Assembly (NCBI RefSeq): GCF_003330845.1
Contig: NZ_CP026121.1
Location: 7,049,501-7,113,500, forward strand
Length of the DNA stretch: 64,000 nucleotides
Reading direction: 5' to 3'
DNA from: Streptomyces sp. Go-475
GTDB lineage: Bacteria > Actinomycetota > Actinomycetes > Streptomycetales > Streptomycetaceae
Part shown: positions 8,249 through 22,286 of the stretch, one piece after another
How the letters are laid out: every line of letters starts with the position of its first letter
Numbering within the stretch: position 1 is the first letter of the stretch
Program-made: the position numbers and the translations under genes
The notes under the pieces: model-generated
What the model saw: only the letters and a program-made list of their open reading frames with translations
Told to the model about the DNA's origin: nothing
Databases searched by the model: none

Positions 8249-9805
8249 ATGGTCCCAGCGGAACCGGAACCCCAGCGGATCGGCATACCGGCCGAGTCCA
8301 CTGCGGGCGAGACCAGGGTGGCGGCCACGCCGGCCACCGTGGGGAGACTTGCCGCACTCGGGTACGACGTGGTGGTCGAACCGGGAGCGGGAGCCTCGTC
8401 CCGCTTCTCCGACGAGGCCTACGAGGAGGCGGGAGCCAGGCTCGGCGACCCGTGGCACGCGGAGATCGTGCTCAAGGTGAACGGGCCCTCCCGTGAGGAG
8501 ATCGGCCGGCTGCGCGACGGGGCGACCCTGATCGCGCTGATCAGCCCCGCGCTCAACCCGGAACTGGTCGAGGAGCTGGCCCGGCGGCCGATCACCGTGC
8601 TCGCCATGGACGCCGTGCCGCGCATCTCGCGCGCCCAGTCCCTGGACGTCCTCAGCTCGATGGCGAACATCGCCGGCTACCGGGCCGTGGTCGAGGCCGC
8701 CCACGCCTTCGGCCGGTTCTTCACCGGCCAGGTCACCGCCGCCGGCAAGGTGCCGCCGGCGAAGGTCCTGGTGGCCGGAGCCGGCGTGGCCGGACTCGCG
8801 GCGATCGGCGCGGCCCGCAGCCTCGGCGCCGTGGTCCGCGCCACCGACCCCCGGCCCGAGGTCGCCGAGCAGGTCCGCTCCCTGGGCGGCGAGTTCCTGA
8901 CGGTCTCCGCCGAGCAGGAGGTGAGCACCGACGGCTACGCCAAGGCCACCTCCGAGGACTACAACCGGCTCGCCGCGCAGCTCTACGCCGAGCAGGCCGC
9001 CGACGTCGACATCATCATCACCACCGCGCTCATCCCCGGCCGCCCGGCGCCGAGGCTGATCACCGCCGAGGACGTGGCGCGCATGAAGCCCGGCAGCGTC
9101 ATCGTCGACATGGCCGCGGCCCAGGGCGGCAACGTCGAGGGCACGGTCCCGGGCAAGGCCGTCGTCACCGACAACGACGTGACGATCATCGGCTACACCG
9201 ACCTGCCCGGCCGGCTCCCCGCCCAGGCCTCGCAGCTGTACGGCACCAACGTCGTCAACCTGATGAAGCTGCTCACGCCCGGCAAGGACGGCCGGCTCGT
9301 CCTCGACTTCGACGACGTGGTGCAGCGCTCGATCACCGTGGTCCGCGAGGGCGAGAAGACCTGGCCCCCGCCCCCGGTGCAGGTGTCCGCCGCACCGGCC
9401 CCCGCCACCGCGAAGAACGCCGCGGCGCCCGCCCCCGAGGCACCGGCCAAGCCCACCCGCCCCGCGTGGGCCTCCTACGCCCTGGTCGCCGCCGGGGCGC
9501 TCGCGCTGTTCCTCGTGACGGCCTTCTCACCCAGCGAACTCCTCGGCCACTTCACGGTGTTCGTCCTGGCGATCGTCATCGGCTTCTACGTCATCGGCAA
9601 CGTGCACCACGCCCTGCACACCCCATTGATGTCGGTCACCAACGCCATCTCCGGGATCGTCGTGGTCGGCGCGCTGCTCCAGATCGGGCAGGGGAACACC
9701 GCCGTCACCGTGCTGTCGTTCGCCGCGATCCTGCTGGCGAGCATCAACATCTTCGGCGGATTCGCCGTCACCCGCCGCATGCTCGGCATGTTCTCGAAGG
9801 GCTGA
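8249..9805 (+). CDS. pntA: NAD(P) transhydrogenase subunit alpha
   Basis: A 518-residue subunit of the membrane enzyme that moves hydride from NADH to NADP+ driven by proton influx. Residues 1-380 are the NAD-binding domain I, with [17 protein letters not shown] at the N-terminus and a Rossmann loop GAGVAG at 177-182. An Ala/Pro-rich linker follows, then three or four membrane spans (about 425-510) of the alpha domain II. In many actinobacteria and alpha-proteobacteria this tail is a separate PntA2; here it is fused as in E. coli. The start chosen is ATG after GAGAGAGG; an upstream in-frame ATG has no such site. It is followed 6 bases later by pntB. Confidence 0.95.
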   Translation: MVPAEPEPQRIGIPAESTAGETRVAATPATVGRLAALGYDVVVEPGAGASSRFSDEAYEEAGARLGDPWHAEIVLKVNGPSREEIGRLRDGATLIALISPALNPELVEELARRPITVLAMDAVPRISRAQSLDVLSSMANIAGYRAVVEAAHAFGRFFTGQVTAAGKVPPAKVLVAGAGVAGLAAIGAARSLGAVVRATDPRPEVAEQVRSLGGEFLTVSAEQEVSTDGYAKATSEDYNRLAAQLYAEQAADVDIIITTALIPGRPAPRLITAEDVARMKPGSVIVDMAAAQGGNVEGTVPGKAVVTDNDVTIIGYTDLPGRLPAQASQLYGTNVVNLMKLLTPGKDGRLVLDFDDVVQRSITVVREGEKTWPPPPVQVSAAPAPATAKNAAAPAPEAPAKPTRPAWASYALVAAGALALFLVTAFSPSELLGHFTVFVLAIVIGFYVIGNVHHALHTPLMSVTNAISGIVVVGALLQIGQGNTAVTVLSFAAILLASINIFGGFAVTRRMLGMFSKG

Positions 9806-9811
9806 TCAGGG

Positions 9812-11245
9812 ATGACCACAGACACGGCCGCACAGGCCGCCTACGTCGTCGCGGCGCTGCTGTTCATCCTCAGCCTCGCCGGCCTCTCGCAGCACCGCAC
9901 CTCCCGCTCCGGGGTCGTCTGGGGCATCGCCGGCATGGTCGTCGCGCTGGCCGCCACCGTCGGTCTCGCCTCGCGCAGCATCTCCGCCACCGGACTGGTG
10001 CTGATCGCCGTCGCGACCGCCGTCGGCGCCGGCATCGGGCTCTGGCGGGCCCGGGTCGTCGAGATGACCGGCATGCCCGAGCTGATCGCCATCATGCACA
10101 GCCTCGTCGGCCTGGCCGCCGCGTTCGTCGGCTGGAACGGCTACCTCGACGTCGACGCCGAACTCTCCGGCTCGCTGCTCGGCATCCACCACGCCGAGGT
10201 GTTCATCGGCGTGTTCATCGGCGCCGTCACCTTCACCGGCTCGGTCGTCGCCTACCTGAAGCTCTCGGCGCGCATCGCCTCCCGCCCGCTGACCCTGCCG
10301 GGCAAGCACGTGCTGAACATCGGCGCCCTGGTCGCCTTCACCGGGCTGACCATCGCGTTCGTCGCCCGCCCGAACATGGGCCTGCTCATCGCCGTCACCG
10401 TGATCGCGCTCGCCCTGGGCGCGCACCTGGTCGCCTCGATCGGCGGCGGTGACATGCCGGTGGTCGTCTCCATGCTGAACAGCTACTCCGGCTGGGCGGC
10501 GGCCGCCTCGGGCTTCCTGCTCGCCAACAACCTGCTCATCGTCACCGGCGCGCTGGTCGGCTCCTCCGGTGCCTACCTGTCGTACATCATGTGCAAGGCG
10601 ATGAACCGGTCCTTCCTCTCGGTGATCGCCGGCGGCTTCGGCACCCCCGCCGCCGCGTCCGACGAGGGCGAGCAGGGCGAGCACCGCGAGATCAGCGCCG
10701 AGGAGACCGCGGAACTCCTCGGCAACGCCACCTCGGTGATCATCACCCCGGGCTACGGCATGGCCGTCGCCCAGGCGCAGTACCCGGTCGCCGAACTCGC
10801 CCGCAAGCTGCGCGAGCGGGGCGTCGAGGTGCGCTTCGGCATCCACCCGGTCGCCGGCCGGCTGCCCGGGCACATGAACGTGCTGCTGGCCGAGGCGAAC
10901 GTGCCGTACGACATCGTCCTGGAGATGGACGAGATCAACGACGACTTCGCCGCCACCTCGGTCGTCCTGGTCATCGGCGCCAACGACACGGTCAACCCGG
11001 CCGCCACCGACAACCCGTCGAGCCCCATCGCGGGCATGCCGGTGCTGCACGTGTGGGAGGCGGCGAACGTGGTCGTCTTCAAGCGGTCGATGGCCGCCGG
11101 GTACGCGGGCGTGCAGAACCCCCTGTTCTTCCGCGAGAACACCCAGATGCTCTTCGGCGACGCCAAGCAGCGGGTGGAGGACATCCTGCGCGGCTTGGAC
11201 GCCCTCGACGCACCGGTCCCGGAGATGGCGGGCACGTCCCGCTGA
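9812..11245 (+). CDS. pntB: NAD(P) transhydrogenase subunit beta
   Basis: A 477-residue partner of pntA. The N-terminal two thirds carry about eight to nine membrane spans forming the proton channel (domain II). The C-terminal domain III binds NADP(H): the nucleotide loop [16 protein letters not shown] starts near residue 310, and [10 protein letters not shown] follows near residue 390. Domains I and III exchange hydride across the interface while protons pass the membrane, supplying NADPH for biosynthesis. The length is normal. A strong bidirectional terminator-like hairpin lies just downstream, separating it from the convergent argG. Confidence 0.95.
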   Translation: MTTDTAAQAAYVVAALLFILSLAGLSQHRTSRSGVVWGIAGMVVALAATVGLASRSISATGLVLIAVATAVGAGIGLWRARVVEMTGMPELIAIMHSLVGLAAAFVGWNGYLDVDAELSGSLLGIHHAEVFIGVFIGAVTFTGSVVAYLKLSARIASRPLTLPGKHVLNIGALVAFTGLTIAFVARPNMGLLIAVTVIALALGAHLVASIGGGDMPVVVSMLNSYSGWAAAASGFLLANNLLIVTGALVGSSGAYLSYIMCKAMNRSFLSVIAGGFGTPAAASDEGEQGEHREISAEETAELLGNATSVIITPGYGMAVAQAQYPVAELARKLRERGVEVRFGIHPVAGRLPGHMNVLLAEANVPYDIVLEMDEINDDFAATSVVLVIGANDTVNPAATDNPSSPIAGMPVLHVWEAANVVVFKRSMAAGYAGVQNPLFFRENTQMLFGDAKQRVEDILRGLDALDAPVPEMAGTSR

Positions 11246-11265
11246 ACCACCGGCTGGGCAAGGGG

Positions 11266-11299
11266 AAGGGCCGGCCCGACACTGTCGGGCCGGCCCTTT
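11266..11299. terminator. Bidirectional rho-independent terminator between pntB and argG
   Basis: A perfect 15-base stem (AAGGGCCGGCCCGAC with its complement) closes a 3-base loop ACT and is followed by TTT on the plus strand; the minus strand likewise ends in AA/TT. It lies between two convergent genes and can end both transcripts. Confidence 0.85.
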
Positions 11300-11320
11300 C
11301 GCCGTGGTCACCGGGACGGG

Positions 11321-12810
<1,490 letters not shown>

Positions 12811-12848
12811 GCCGGGTGTGCGAAATCGGCGCTCGGACTGCTTGCGCT

Positions 12849-13840
12849 TCAGGAATCCGCCGCCTCTGAGCCGCCGCCGAACGCGCCGAGGATCCGCTCG
12901 GCCGCCAGCGTCGGGGTCAGCTCGCCGTCCCGTACCCGCTGCTCCAGCACGGGCGCCAGGGCCCGCACCGCCGGGTCGGCGTGCAGCCGGCCGAGGAGCT
13001 CGTCGCGGACCATGCCCCACGTCCAGTCGACCTGCTGGTCGCGCCGCTTGGCGGCGAGCCGGCCCGTGGAGTCCAGCAGCGTGCGGTGCTGCTCCAGGCG
13101 CTCCCACACCGCGTCCAGACCGGTCGACTCGCGGGCGCTGCAGTGCAGCACGGGCGGCGTCCAGAACGCGTCCTTGCCGTGCATCAGCCGCAGCGCGCCG
13201 GCCAGTTCCCGCGCGGCGGCCCGGGCGTCGCGCTCGTGCGGCCCGTCCGCCTTGTTGACGGCGATCACGTCGGCCAGCTCCAGCACGCCCTTCTTGATGC
13301 CCTGGAGCTGGTCGCCGGTGCGCGCGAGCGTGAGCAGCAGGAAGGTGTCGACCATGTTCGCGACGGCCGTCTCGGACTGCCCGACGCCGACCGTCTCCAC
13401 CAGGATCACGTCGTAGCCGGCCGCCTCCATCACCACGATCGACTCGCGGGTGGCCTTGGCGACCCCGCCCAGCGTCCCGGCCGTGGGGGAGGGGCGCACG
13501 AACGCCGCCGGGTCCACCGCCAGGCGCTCCATGCGGGTCTTGTCGCCCAGGATGGAGCCGCCCGTACGGCTGGAGGACGGGTCGACGGCCAGCACCGCCA
13601 CCCGGTGCCCGAGCGAGGTCAGCAGCGTGCCGAACGCGTCGATGAACGTCGACTTCCCCACGCCGGGCACCCCGCTGATCCCGATCCGCCGGGCCCGGCC
13701 GCTGTGCGGCAGCAGCGCGGTCAGCAACTCCTGGGCCAGCGCCCGGTGTTGCGGCCGGGTCGACTCGACGAGTGTGATGGCCCGGGCGATGATCGCCCGC
13801 TTCCCGTCGAGCACGCCCTTCACATACGCGTCGACATCGA

Positions 13841-13844
<4 letters not shown>
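12849..13844 (-). CDS. meaB: Methylmalonyl-CoA mutase-associated GTPase
   Basis: A 331-residue G3E-family P-loop GTPase that protects and reloads the adenosylcobalamin-dependent mutase. Walker A GVPGVGKS is at residues 58-65, followed by the family segment [19 protein letters not shown], the switch-like [10 protein letters not shown] and the base-specificity motif NKADG. The GTG start overlaps the mutB stop as GTGA, so it is translationally coupled to the mutase it serves. Length and motif order are normal for MeaB/ArgK. It is last in the mutA-mutB-meaB operon. Confidence 0.94.
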
Positions 13845-16029
<2,185 letters not shown>

Positions 16030-16033
<4 letters not shown>

Positions 16034-17841
16034 CGGGACACTCCCATGCGGTCGAGGGTCGCGGACAGCACGGCCACGGCGTCGCAGCCCGCGAAGACGT
16101 ACGCGTCGACACCCGGATACTCCCCGGGCCGCCCGGCGAGGAACACGTGCGAGGCGCCCGCCTCCTTGAGTTCCGCGGCCCGGGCCGCCGCCTGCTCCTC
16201 GTACAGGGCGTCGCTGGAGCACAGCACGGCCTCGCGCGCGCCGCTGTCCGCGAACGTGCCCTCGGTGACCGGCTCGATGCCGCCCGCCTGGAACAGGTTC
16301 GCGGCGAAGGTGAGGCGCGCGGTGTGGGCGGCGGCCGGGCCGAGCGCGGCGAGGTAGATCCGGGGCCGGGAGCCGGTCGCGGTCAGGTGCGCGTCCGAGC
16401 GGGCGCGCAGCGCCTCGAATGCCTCGTCGCGGCGCACCCGCGGCAGGCCGCCGGACGGCTGCTCCGGCGCGCTCTCGCGCACCACGGGCTTCTCCGCCAG
16501 GAACGGGAACTCGCTGACGCCGGTGACGGGTTCGCGCCGCTTGGCCAGCCTGGCGGTCCGCGCCTGCCAGGTCTCGGCGAGGTCCCGCTCGACCTCACCC
16601 GAGCGCAGCGCGGCCGCCATGCCGCCGAGCCGCTCGATGCGCTGGAAGAACTCCCAGCCCGCGTGGGCGAGTTCGTCCGTGAGCCGCTCCACGTACCAGG
16701 AGCCGCCCGCCGGGTCGATCACCCGGGCCAGGTGCGACTCCTCGATGAGGATCGTCGAGGTGTTGCGGGCGATGCGGCGCGCGAACGCGTCGGGCAGGCC
16801 GAGGGCGTGGTCGAAGGGCAGCACCGTCACCGCGTCGGCCGCGCCCGCGCCCGCGGCGAGCGTGGCGATGGTGGTGCGCAGCATGTTCACCCACGGGTCG
16901 CGCCGGGTCATCATCACCGGCGAGGTGACGACGTGCTGGAGCTGCGCTCCCGCGCGCGGGGCGCCGCAGACCTCGGCGACCCGGGCCCACAGCCGGCGCG
17001 CGGCCCGCAGCTTGGCGATGGTGAGGAACTGGTCGGCGGTCGCCGCGTACCGGAACTCCAGCTGTCCACAGGCCTGTTCGACGCTCAGGCCCGCCTCGGT
17101 CAGCTCCCGCAGGTACGCCACCGCCGTCGCCAGCGAGGCGCCCAGTTCCTGCGCGGCCGAACCACCGGCCTCGTGGTACGGCAGCGCGTCCACGGTCAGC
17201 GCCCGCAGCCCCGGGTACTGCGCGGCGCACAGCCGCGCGAGCTCCGTGGCCGGCGCGGTGTCACCCCGCTGCCCGGTCCGGGCCTCGTACCCGAGGGGAT
17301 CCGCGCCCAGGCTGCCGCGCGCCGCGTCCCGGGCGACTCCCCGCTCCTCGTACAGCCGCAGCAACTCCCGCGCGGCGGACTCGGTTTCGCGTCCCGCGTC
17401 GAGGGCTACGGGGGCCAGATCGAGGTAGACGCCGTCGAGGACCCGGCCCAGTTCCGCGACCGGGATTCCGCCGTCCCCGACCGTCAGCCAGAGGGACGAG
17501 ACGCCGTTCTCCAGGTCCGCGAGGACCGCGTCGCGGTCGGCCGTCGTGTGCCGCTGCCGTACGTCCCAGCCGCCGACCGTGTTCCCCTCGGCCCGGCCGC
17601 CCCGCACAAAGGGCGCGAACCCGGGGAACCCCGGCTCGGGCGCGGTGTCGTGCGAGGTGTAGAGGGGCCGGGTGCGCAACCCGTCCTCCAACGCGGTGGA
17701 CAGGGCTTCCTCGGCCTCGGCCCCCTCGACGTCCTTGCCCGACTTGCGCAGCACACCCGCAACCAGGCGCTGCCACTGCTCGTGGGGAACGTCAGGGAAC
17801 TCGCCGGCCAGCTCAAGCCCGTCGTCAGGCAGGACCGTCAT
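16030..17841 (-). CDS. mutA: Methylmalonyl-CoA mutase, small (non-catalytic) subunit
   Basis: A 603-residue homologue of the large subunit that forms the heterodimer with it. The barrel part is recognisable ([40 protein letters not shown]), but the cobalamin domain lacks the DxHxxG histidine ligand, as expected for the structural subunit. It heads the mutA-mutB-meaB operon, with ATGA coupling into mutB. Upstream (17889-17927) are three TGTGAC repeats of unknown meaning. Confidence 0.94.
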
Positions 17842-18007
17842 GCTCGGATGCTAGGACACGAGCACGAAGGAGCAGCAGAGGGCGCGGCTGTGACCTTTCC
17901 CTCCCCCTGAATGTGACCTCTGTGACATGCCGCCGGGGCGGCGTACGCCGACGGGGTGTCGGTGTGCGCCGCCCTCGGGCGTGGAGCGGTCCGTGCCGTT
18001 GTGGCCG

Positions 18008-18820
18008 CTACTTCGGGTCGGCGTTGAACTTCGAGGCCGACCAGACGTAGCCGAGCACCGCGAGACCCAGGCACCAGGCCACGGCGAGCCATCCGTTGTG
18101 GCCGATCCCGGTGCCGAGCAGCAGCCCGCGCAGGGTCTCGATGGCCGGGGTGAACGGCTGGTATTCGGCGACCGGCCGGAACCAGCCCGGCATCGCGTCG
18201 ACCGGGACGAAGGCGCTGGACAGCAGCGGCAGCAGGATCAGCGGCATGGCGTTGTTGCCGGCGGCCTCGGCGTTCGGGCTGGACAGGCCCATGCCGACGG
18301 CGATCCAGGTGAGCGCCAGGGCGAAGAGCACCAGCAGTCCGAAGGCCGCGAGCCACTCCAGAGCCGTTGCGTCGGTGGACCGGAAGCCGATGGCCACGGC
18401 GACGGCGCCCACGAGGACCACGCTCATGACCGACTGGAGCACGCTGCCGACGACGTGCCCGACGAGCACGGAGGGGCGGTGGATCGCCATGGTGCGGAAG
18501 CGGGCGATGATGCCCTCGGTCATGTCGTTGGTGACGGAGACCGCGGTGCCGATCGTGGTGCTGCCGATGGTCATCAGCAGCAGGCCGGGGACGATGTAGG
18601 CGATGTAGTCGGAGCGGTCTCCGCCGCCGATGCCCGCGCTCATGGTGTCGCCGAAGATGTAGACGAACAGCAGTAACAGCATGACCGGCGTGAGCAGCAG
18701 GTTCAGGGTGAGGGACGGGTAGCGCCGGGCGTGCAGGAGGTTGCGGCGCAGCATGGTGGAGGAGTCGCGCGCGGCGAGGGAGATCCGGGCCGGGCGGGCG
18801 GGAGCGGTGGGTGTGCTCAT
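18008..18820 (-). CDS. ABC-2 type transporter permease (DrrB-like)
   Basis: A 270-residue inner-membrane protein with about six spans, matching the ABC-2 permease family used for export of drugs or lipids. Spans include LNLLLTPVMLLLLFVYIFG and LLVLFALALTWIAVGMGL; the family-typical loop FVPVDAMPGWFRPVAEYQPF comes before the last spans. The ATG overlaps the stop of the ATPase gene by ATGA, so both are coupled. Substrate unknown. It is the last gene of the DUF4097-ATPase-permease operon. Confidence 0.9.
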   Translation of the reverse strand: MSTPTAPARPARISLAARDSSTMLRRNLLHARRYPSLTLNLLLTPVMLLLLFVYIFGDTMSAGIGGGDRSDYIAYIVPGLLLMTIGSTTIGTAVSVTNDMTEGIIARFRTMAIHRPSVLVGHVVGSVLQSVMSVVLVGAVAVAIGFRSTDATALEWLAAFGLLVLFALALTWIAVGMGLSSPNAEAAGNNAMPLILLPLLSSAFVPVDAMPGWFRPVAEYQPFTPAIETLRGLLLGTGIGHNGWLAVAWCLGLAVLGYVWSASKFNADPK

Positions 18821-19773
18821 CGGGCGGTCTCCTTGGGCTGGTCGGGGACGCCGGTGTCGCCGGTGAGGGCGAAGAAGACGTCGTCGAGGTCGGGGGTGTG
18901 CAGGGTCAGTTCGTCGGCCTCGATGCCGGCGGCGTCGAGCCGGTCGAGGAGGGAGCGCAGTGCGCGCTGGCTGCCGTCGCTGGGGAGGTGCAGGGCGAGG
19001 GCGTCGTCGTCCCCCGTGGCCTCGCGCAGGGCGGAGGCGGCGGAGCGGTAGGCGGCGGGGTCGGTGAAGCGGAGCCGGACGTGTCCGCCGGGCACGATCC
19101 GCTTCAGTTCCTCGGCGGTGCCCTCGGCGGCGATCTTCCCGTCGTGCAGGACGGCGATGCGGTCGGCGAGCTGGTCGGCCTCCTCCAGGTACTGGGTGGT
19201 GAGGAAGACGGTCACGCCGCCGGTGACCAGTTCGCGGATGATCTGCCACATGGTGTGGCGGGAGCGGGGGTCCAGGCCGGTGGTGGGCTCGTCGAGGAAG
19301 ATGATCCGCGGGGCGCCGACCAGGGTCATGGCGATGTCCAGGCGGCGTTTCATGCCGCCGGAGTAGGTCGAGGCGGGCTTGTTCGCGGCCTCGGTGAGGT
19401 CGAAGCGGTCCAGCAGTTCGGCCGCGACCTGCCGTCCTCGGCGTTTGGGCAGGTGGTGCAGGTCGGCCATGAGGAGCATGTTCTCCTCGCCGGTGATCAG
19501 GCCGTCGACGGCGGAGAACTGCCCGGTGACCCCGATCGCGGCGCGCACGGCCTGTGCCTCGGTGGTCAGGTCGTGGCCCGCGACCCGGGCCTGTCCGGCG
19601 TCGGGGGTGATGAGGGTGGAGAGGATCTTCACGGCGGTGGTCTTGCCGGCCCCGTTCGGGCCGAGGAGGGCGAAGACCGTTCCTTCGGGGACGGCGAGGT
19701 CGATGCCGTCGAGGACGGTCTTGTCGCCGTAGGACTTGCGCAGCCCGTTCGCCGCGATGCCCGGGTTCGTCAT
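18817..19773 (-). CDS. ABC transporter ATP-binding protein (DrrA-like)
   Basis: A 318-residue cytoplasmic ATPase. Walker A GPNGAGKTT is at residues 38-46, the signature YSGGM at 137-141 and Walker B IIFLDEP at 157-163, with LTTQYLEEADQLADRIAV after it, typical of the daunorubicin-resistance DrrA class. A C-terminal accessory domain of about 90 residues follows. It should power the coupled ABC-2 permease. The start lies 12 bases after the DUF4097 gene, so the three genes are probably one transcript. Confidence 0.93.
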   Translation of the reverse strand: MTNPGIAANGLRKSYGDKTVLDGIDLAVPEGTVFALLGPNGAGKTTAVKILSTLITPDAGQARVAGHDLTTEAQAVRAAIGVTGQFSAVDGLITGEENMLLMADLHHLPKRRGRQVAAELLDRFDLTEAANKPASTYSGGMKRRLDIAMTLVGAPRIIFLDEPTTGLDPRSRHTMWQIIRELVTGGVTVFLTTQYLEEADQLADRIAVLHDGKIAAEGTAEELKRIVPGGHVRLRFTDPAAYRSAASALREATGDDDALALHLPSDGSQRALRSLLDRLDAAGIEADELTLHTPDLDDVFFALTGDTGVPDQPKETAR

Positions 19774-19785
19774 GGTGGGTGCTCC

Positions 19786-20454
19786 TCAGAGGCTGCGGGC
19801 GGTGATGTCGCCGTAGGCGGTGGTCGCGCGGATGGTCAGGTCGGCGGCGGCGCCCTCGGTGTTGCGGAGGGTGTTGCGGATCCGGCCGTAGGTGGTGCCG
19901 GCGTCCAGGGCGGCGGAGACTCCGGCGGCGGCGCCGACCGACACGTCGCCGGCCTGGGTGGTCAGCACGACCGTGCCGCGCACGGCCTCGGCGATCCGGA
20001 TGTCGCCCTTCCCGGTGCTGATCTCCGCCGAGCCGCCCAGGCGGCCGACCGAGACGTCACCGGCGACGGTGGTGAGGCGGGCGCCCGCGGTCTCGTCGAG
20101 CTTGATCGCGCCGTGCGCGCTCTCGACGGTGACGTCACCGAGCCGTCCGACGCCCCGGAGTTCGGCACTGGCGGCCTTCGCCTCGACCCGGGAGCCGGCG
20201 GGCAGTTGCACCGTCACCTCGATGGAGCCGGAGGGGCCGAGGTACTGGTTCTTCGCCGATGCCTCGATCCGCAGGACGCCGTCGCCGTACGAGACCGTGG
20301 TCTGCTCCGCCACCTTCACGTCCCGGCTCTTCGAGGCGTCCGCGGGCAGCACCTCGACCGTGGTGTCGGCCCGGTCGGCGGCGATGAACCGGACGTGCCC
20401 GGCGGGGATGTCGAGGACGGCGGAGATCGGGGCGGGGGTGTCGAACGTCTGCAT
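19786..20454 (-). CDS. DUF4097-family beta-strand repeat protein
   Basis: A 222-residue protein without signal peptide or membrane span. It is built of short Gly/Val/Thr-rich repeats of the form GDVSVGRLGG, GDIRIAEAVRG and GDVSVGAAAG, the parallel beta-strand pattern of DUF4097/adhesin-like proteins. The ATG follows AGGAGAGC. It is first in the operon with the DrrAB-like ABC exporter, an arrangement common in Streptomyces. Function unknown; the genetic linkage suggests a cytoplasmic or membrane-sensing accessory to the exporter (inference). The promoter region is shared with the divergent HTH regulator. Confidence 0.8.
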   Translation of the reverse strand: MQTFDTPAPISAVLDIPAGHVRFIAADRADTTVEVLPADASKSRDVKVAEQTTVSYGDGVLRIEASAKNQYLGPSGSIEVTVQLPAGSRVEAKAASAELRGVGRLGDVTVESAHGAIKLDETAGARLTTVAGDVSVGRLGGSAEISTGKGDIRIAEAVRGTVVLTTQAGDVSVGAAAGVSAALDAGTTYGRIRNTLRNTEGAAADLTIRATTAYGDITARSL

Positions 20455-20499
20455 GGTGCTCTCCTGACTGCTCGTCGTTTCTGACACCGGAAACGCTAC

Positions 20500-20625
20500 G
20501 TTGCGTTCAATGGATCGGCAACAGGCGCGTTGCATGATGTCAAGGTATTAGCAGGTCAGAGCGGCATAATCATTGCAATGGCAATGCCGTCTAACGCAAC
20601 ATGCCCTCCCCGGGTCGTTGCAATG
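20500..20625. promoter_or_regulatory. Cluster of TTGC half-sites between divergent genes (candidate operator)
   Basis: Five related sites lie in 126 bases: GTTGCGTT (20500), GTTGCATG (20529), the perfect inverted repeat CATTGCAATGGCAATG (20571-20586), AACGCAAC (20593) and GTTGCAATG (20617). The region is visibly more AT-rich than its surroundings and separates the DUF4097-ABC operon from the divergent two-domain regulator, so it probably holds both promoters and the regulator's binding sites (inference). Confidence 0.5.
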
Positions 20626-20678
20626 AAATGGAGTTGAACGCTACTCTCGACGAGTCAGGGGAAGCGTGAAGGGAGATC

Positions 20679-21428
20679 GTGGTGCCGGGAGGCAGGCTCA
20701 CACAGCAGGAACGCCAGCAGATCGCCATGGGACTGGCCGACGGACTGGCCTACGCGGAGATCGCCAGACGCCTCGACCGCCCGACGTCGACGATCACACG
20801 CGAGGTGATGCGCAACGGCGGCCCCACGGCCTACCGCGCCGACCTGGCCCACCGCGCCACGGAACGCCGCGCCCACCGGCGCAGGCAGGCCACCCCCCGG
20901 GCGACACAGGCGCCCCCGCAGCCGCACGGACGTGACGCCGAGGCCGTGCGCGAGTACGAGGAGACGCTGACCACCGTCTTCATGCAGTCCGGCACGCCCA
21001 AGATGATGGCCCGGGTGATGGCCTGCCTCTGCGTCAGCGACACGGGCAGCCTCACCGCGTCCGAACTCGTCCAGCGCCTCCAGGTCAGCCCGGCGTCCAT
21101 CTCCAAGGCGGTCGCGTTCCTCGACGGTCAGGGCCTCGTCCGCCGGGAACGCGACGAACGCCGCCGCGAGCGCTACATCGTCGACGACGACGTCTGGTAC
21201 CAGTCGATGATGGCCAGCGCCCGGGCCATCGCCCAGATCGTCGAGACCGCACAGCAAGGCGTCGGCATCCTCGGCGCGGGCACTCCGGCCGGCGCGCGCC
21301 TCGAGAACATCGCCCGGTTCCTCGACTTCGTCTCCGAGAGCACCGCCCGCGCCGCCGACCAGGCCCGCGACATCCTCCACTCCAAGCCCGCGACGACCAC
21401 GGGCGCCGCCGCCGAGCTCAGGGGGTGA
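20679..21428 (+). CDS. Regulator with IS30-type HTH fused to a MarR/GbsR-like winged helix
   Basis: A 249-residue DNA-binding protein with two distinct HTH units. Residues 7-45 (LTQQERQQIAMGLADGLAYA, then EIARRLDRPTSTITREVMRN) match the HTH of IS30-type transposases, here without any catalytic domain. After a basic Pro/Gln linker, residues 85-170 form a MarR/GbsR-like winged helix (SLTASELVQRLQVSPASISK, AVAFLDGQGLVRRERDERRR). The start could be either of two consecutive GTG codons; AAGGGAG precedes the first. Divergent from the DUF4097-ABC operon, which it probably controls through the repeated TTGC sites (inferred). Confidence 0.8.
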   Translation: MVPGGRLTQQERQQIAMGLADGLAYAEIARRLDRPTSTITREVMRNGGPTAYRADLAHRATERRAHRRRQATPRATQAPPQPHGRDAEAVREYEETLTTVFMQSGTPKMMARVMACLCVSDTGSLTASELVQRLQVSPASISKAVAFLDGQGLVRRERDERRRERYIVDDDVWYQSMMASARAIAQIVETAQQGVGILGAGTPAGARLENIARFLDFVSESTARAADQARDILHSKPATTTGAAAELRG

Positions 21429-21555
21429 CGAAGCGCAACTCCGGGCGCTCCCACGCGGGCGAAAGCCGTCAGGGACCATGACGCGCCGGGGGGCGTCGGA
21501 GGCCGGGGACGCCCTGGGGCGCCGCACCTCGGCGCGGGGGTGCCAGGCTGGAGGC

Positions 21556-22284
<729 letters not shown>

Positions 22285-22286
22285 CC

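Noticed and set aside
6307..8496. A long plus-strand frame opposite the MFS exporter
   Set aside because: It is Arg/Gly/His-rich without domains and covers a clear 14-span transporter on the other strand.
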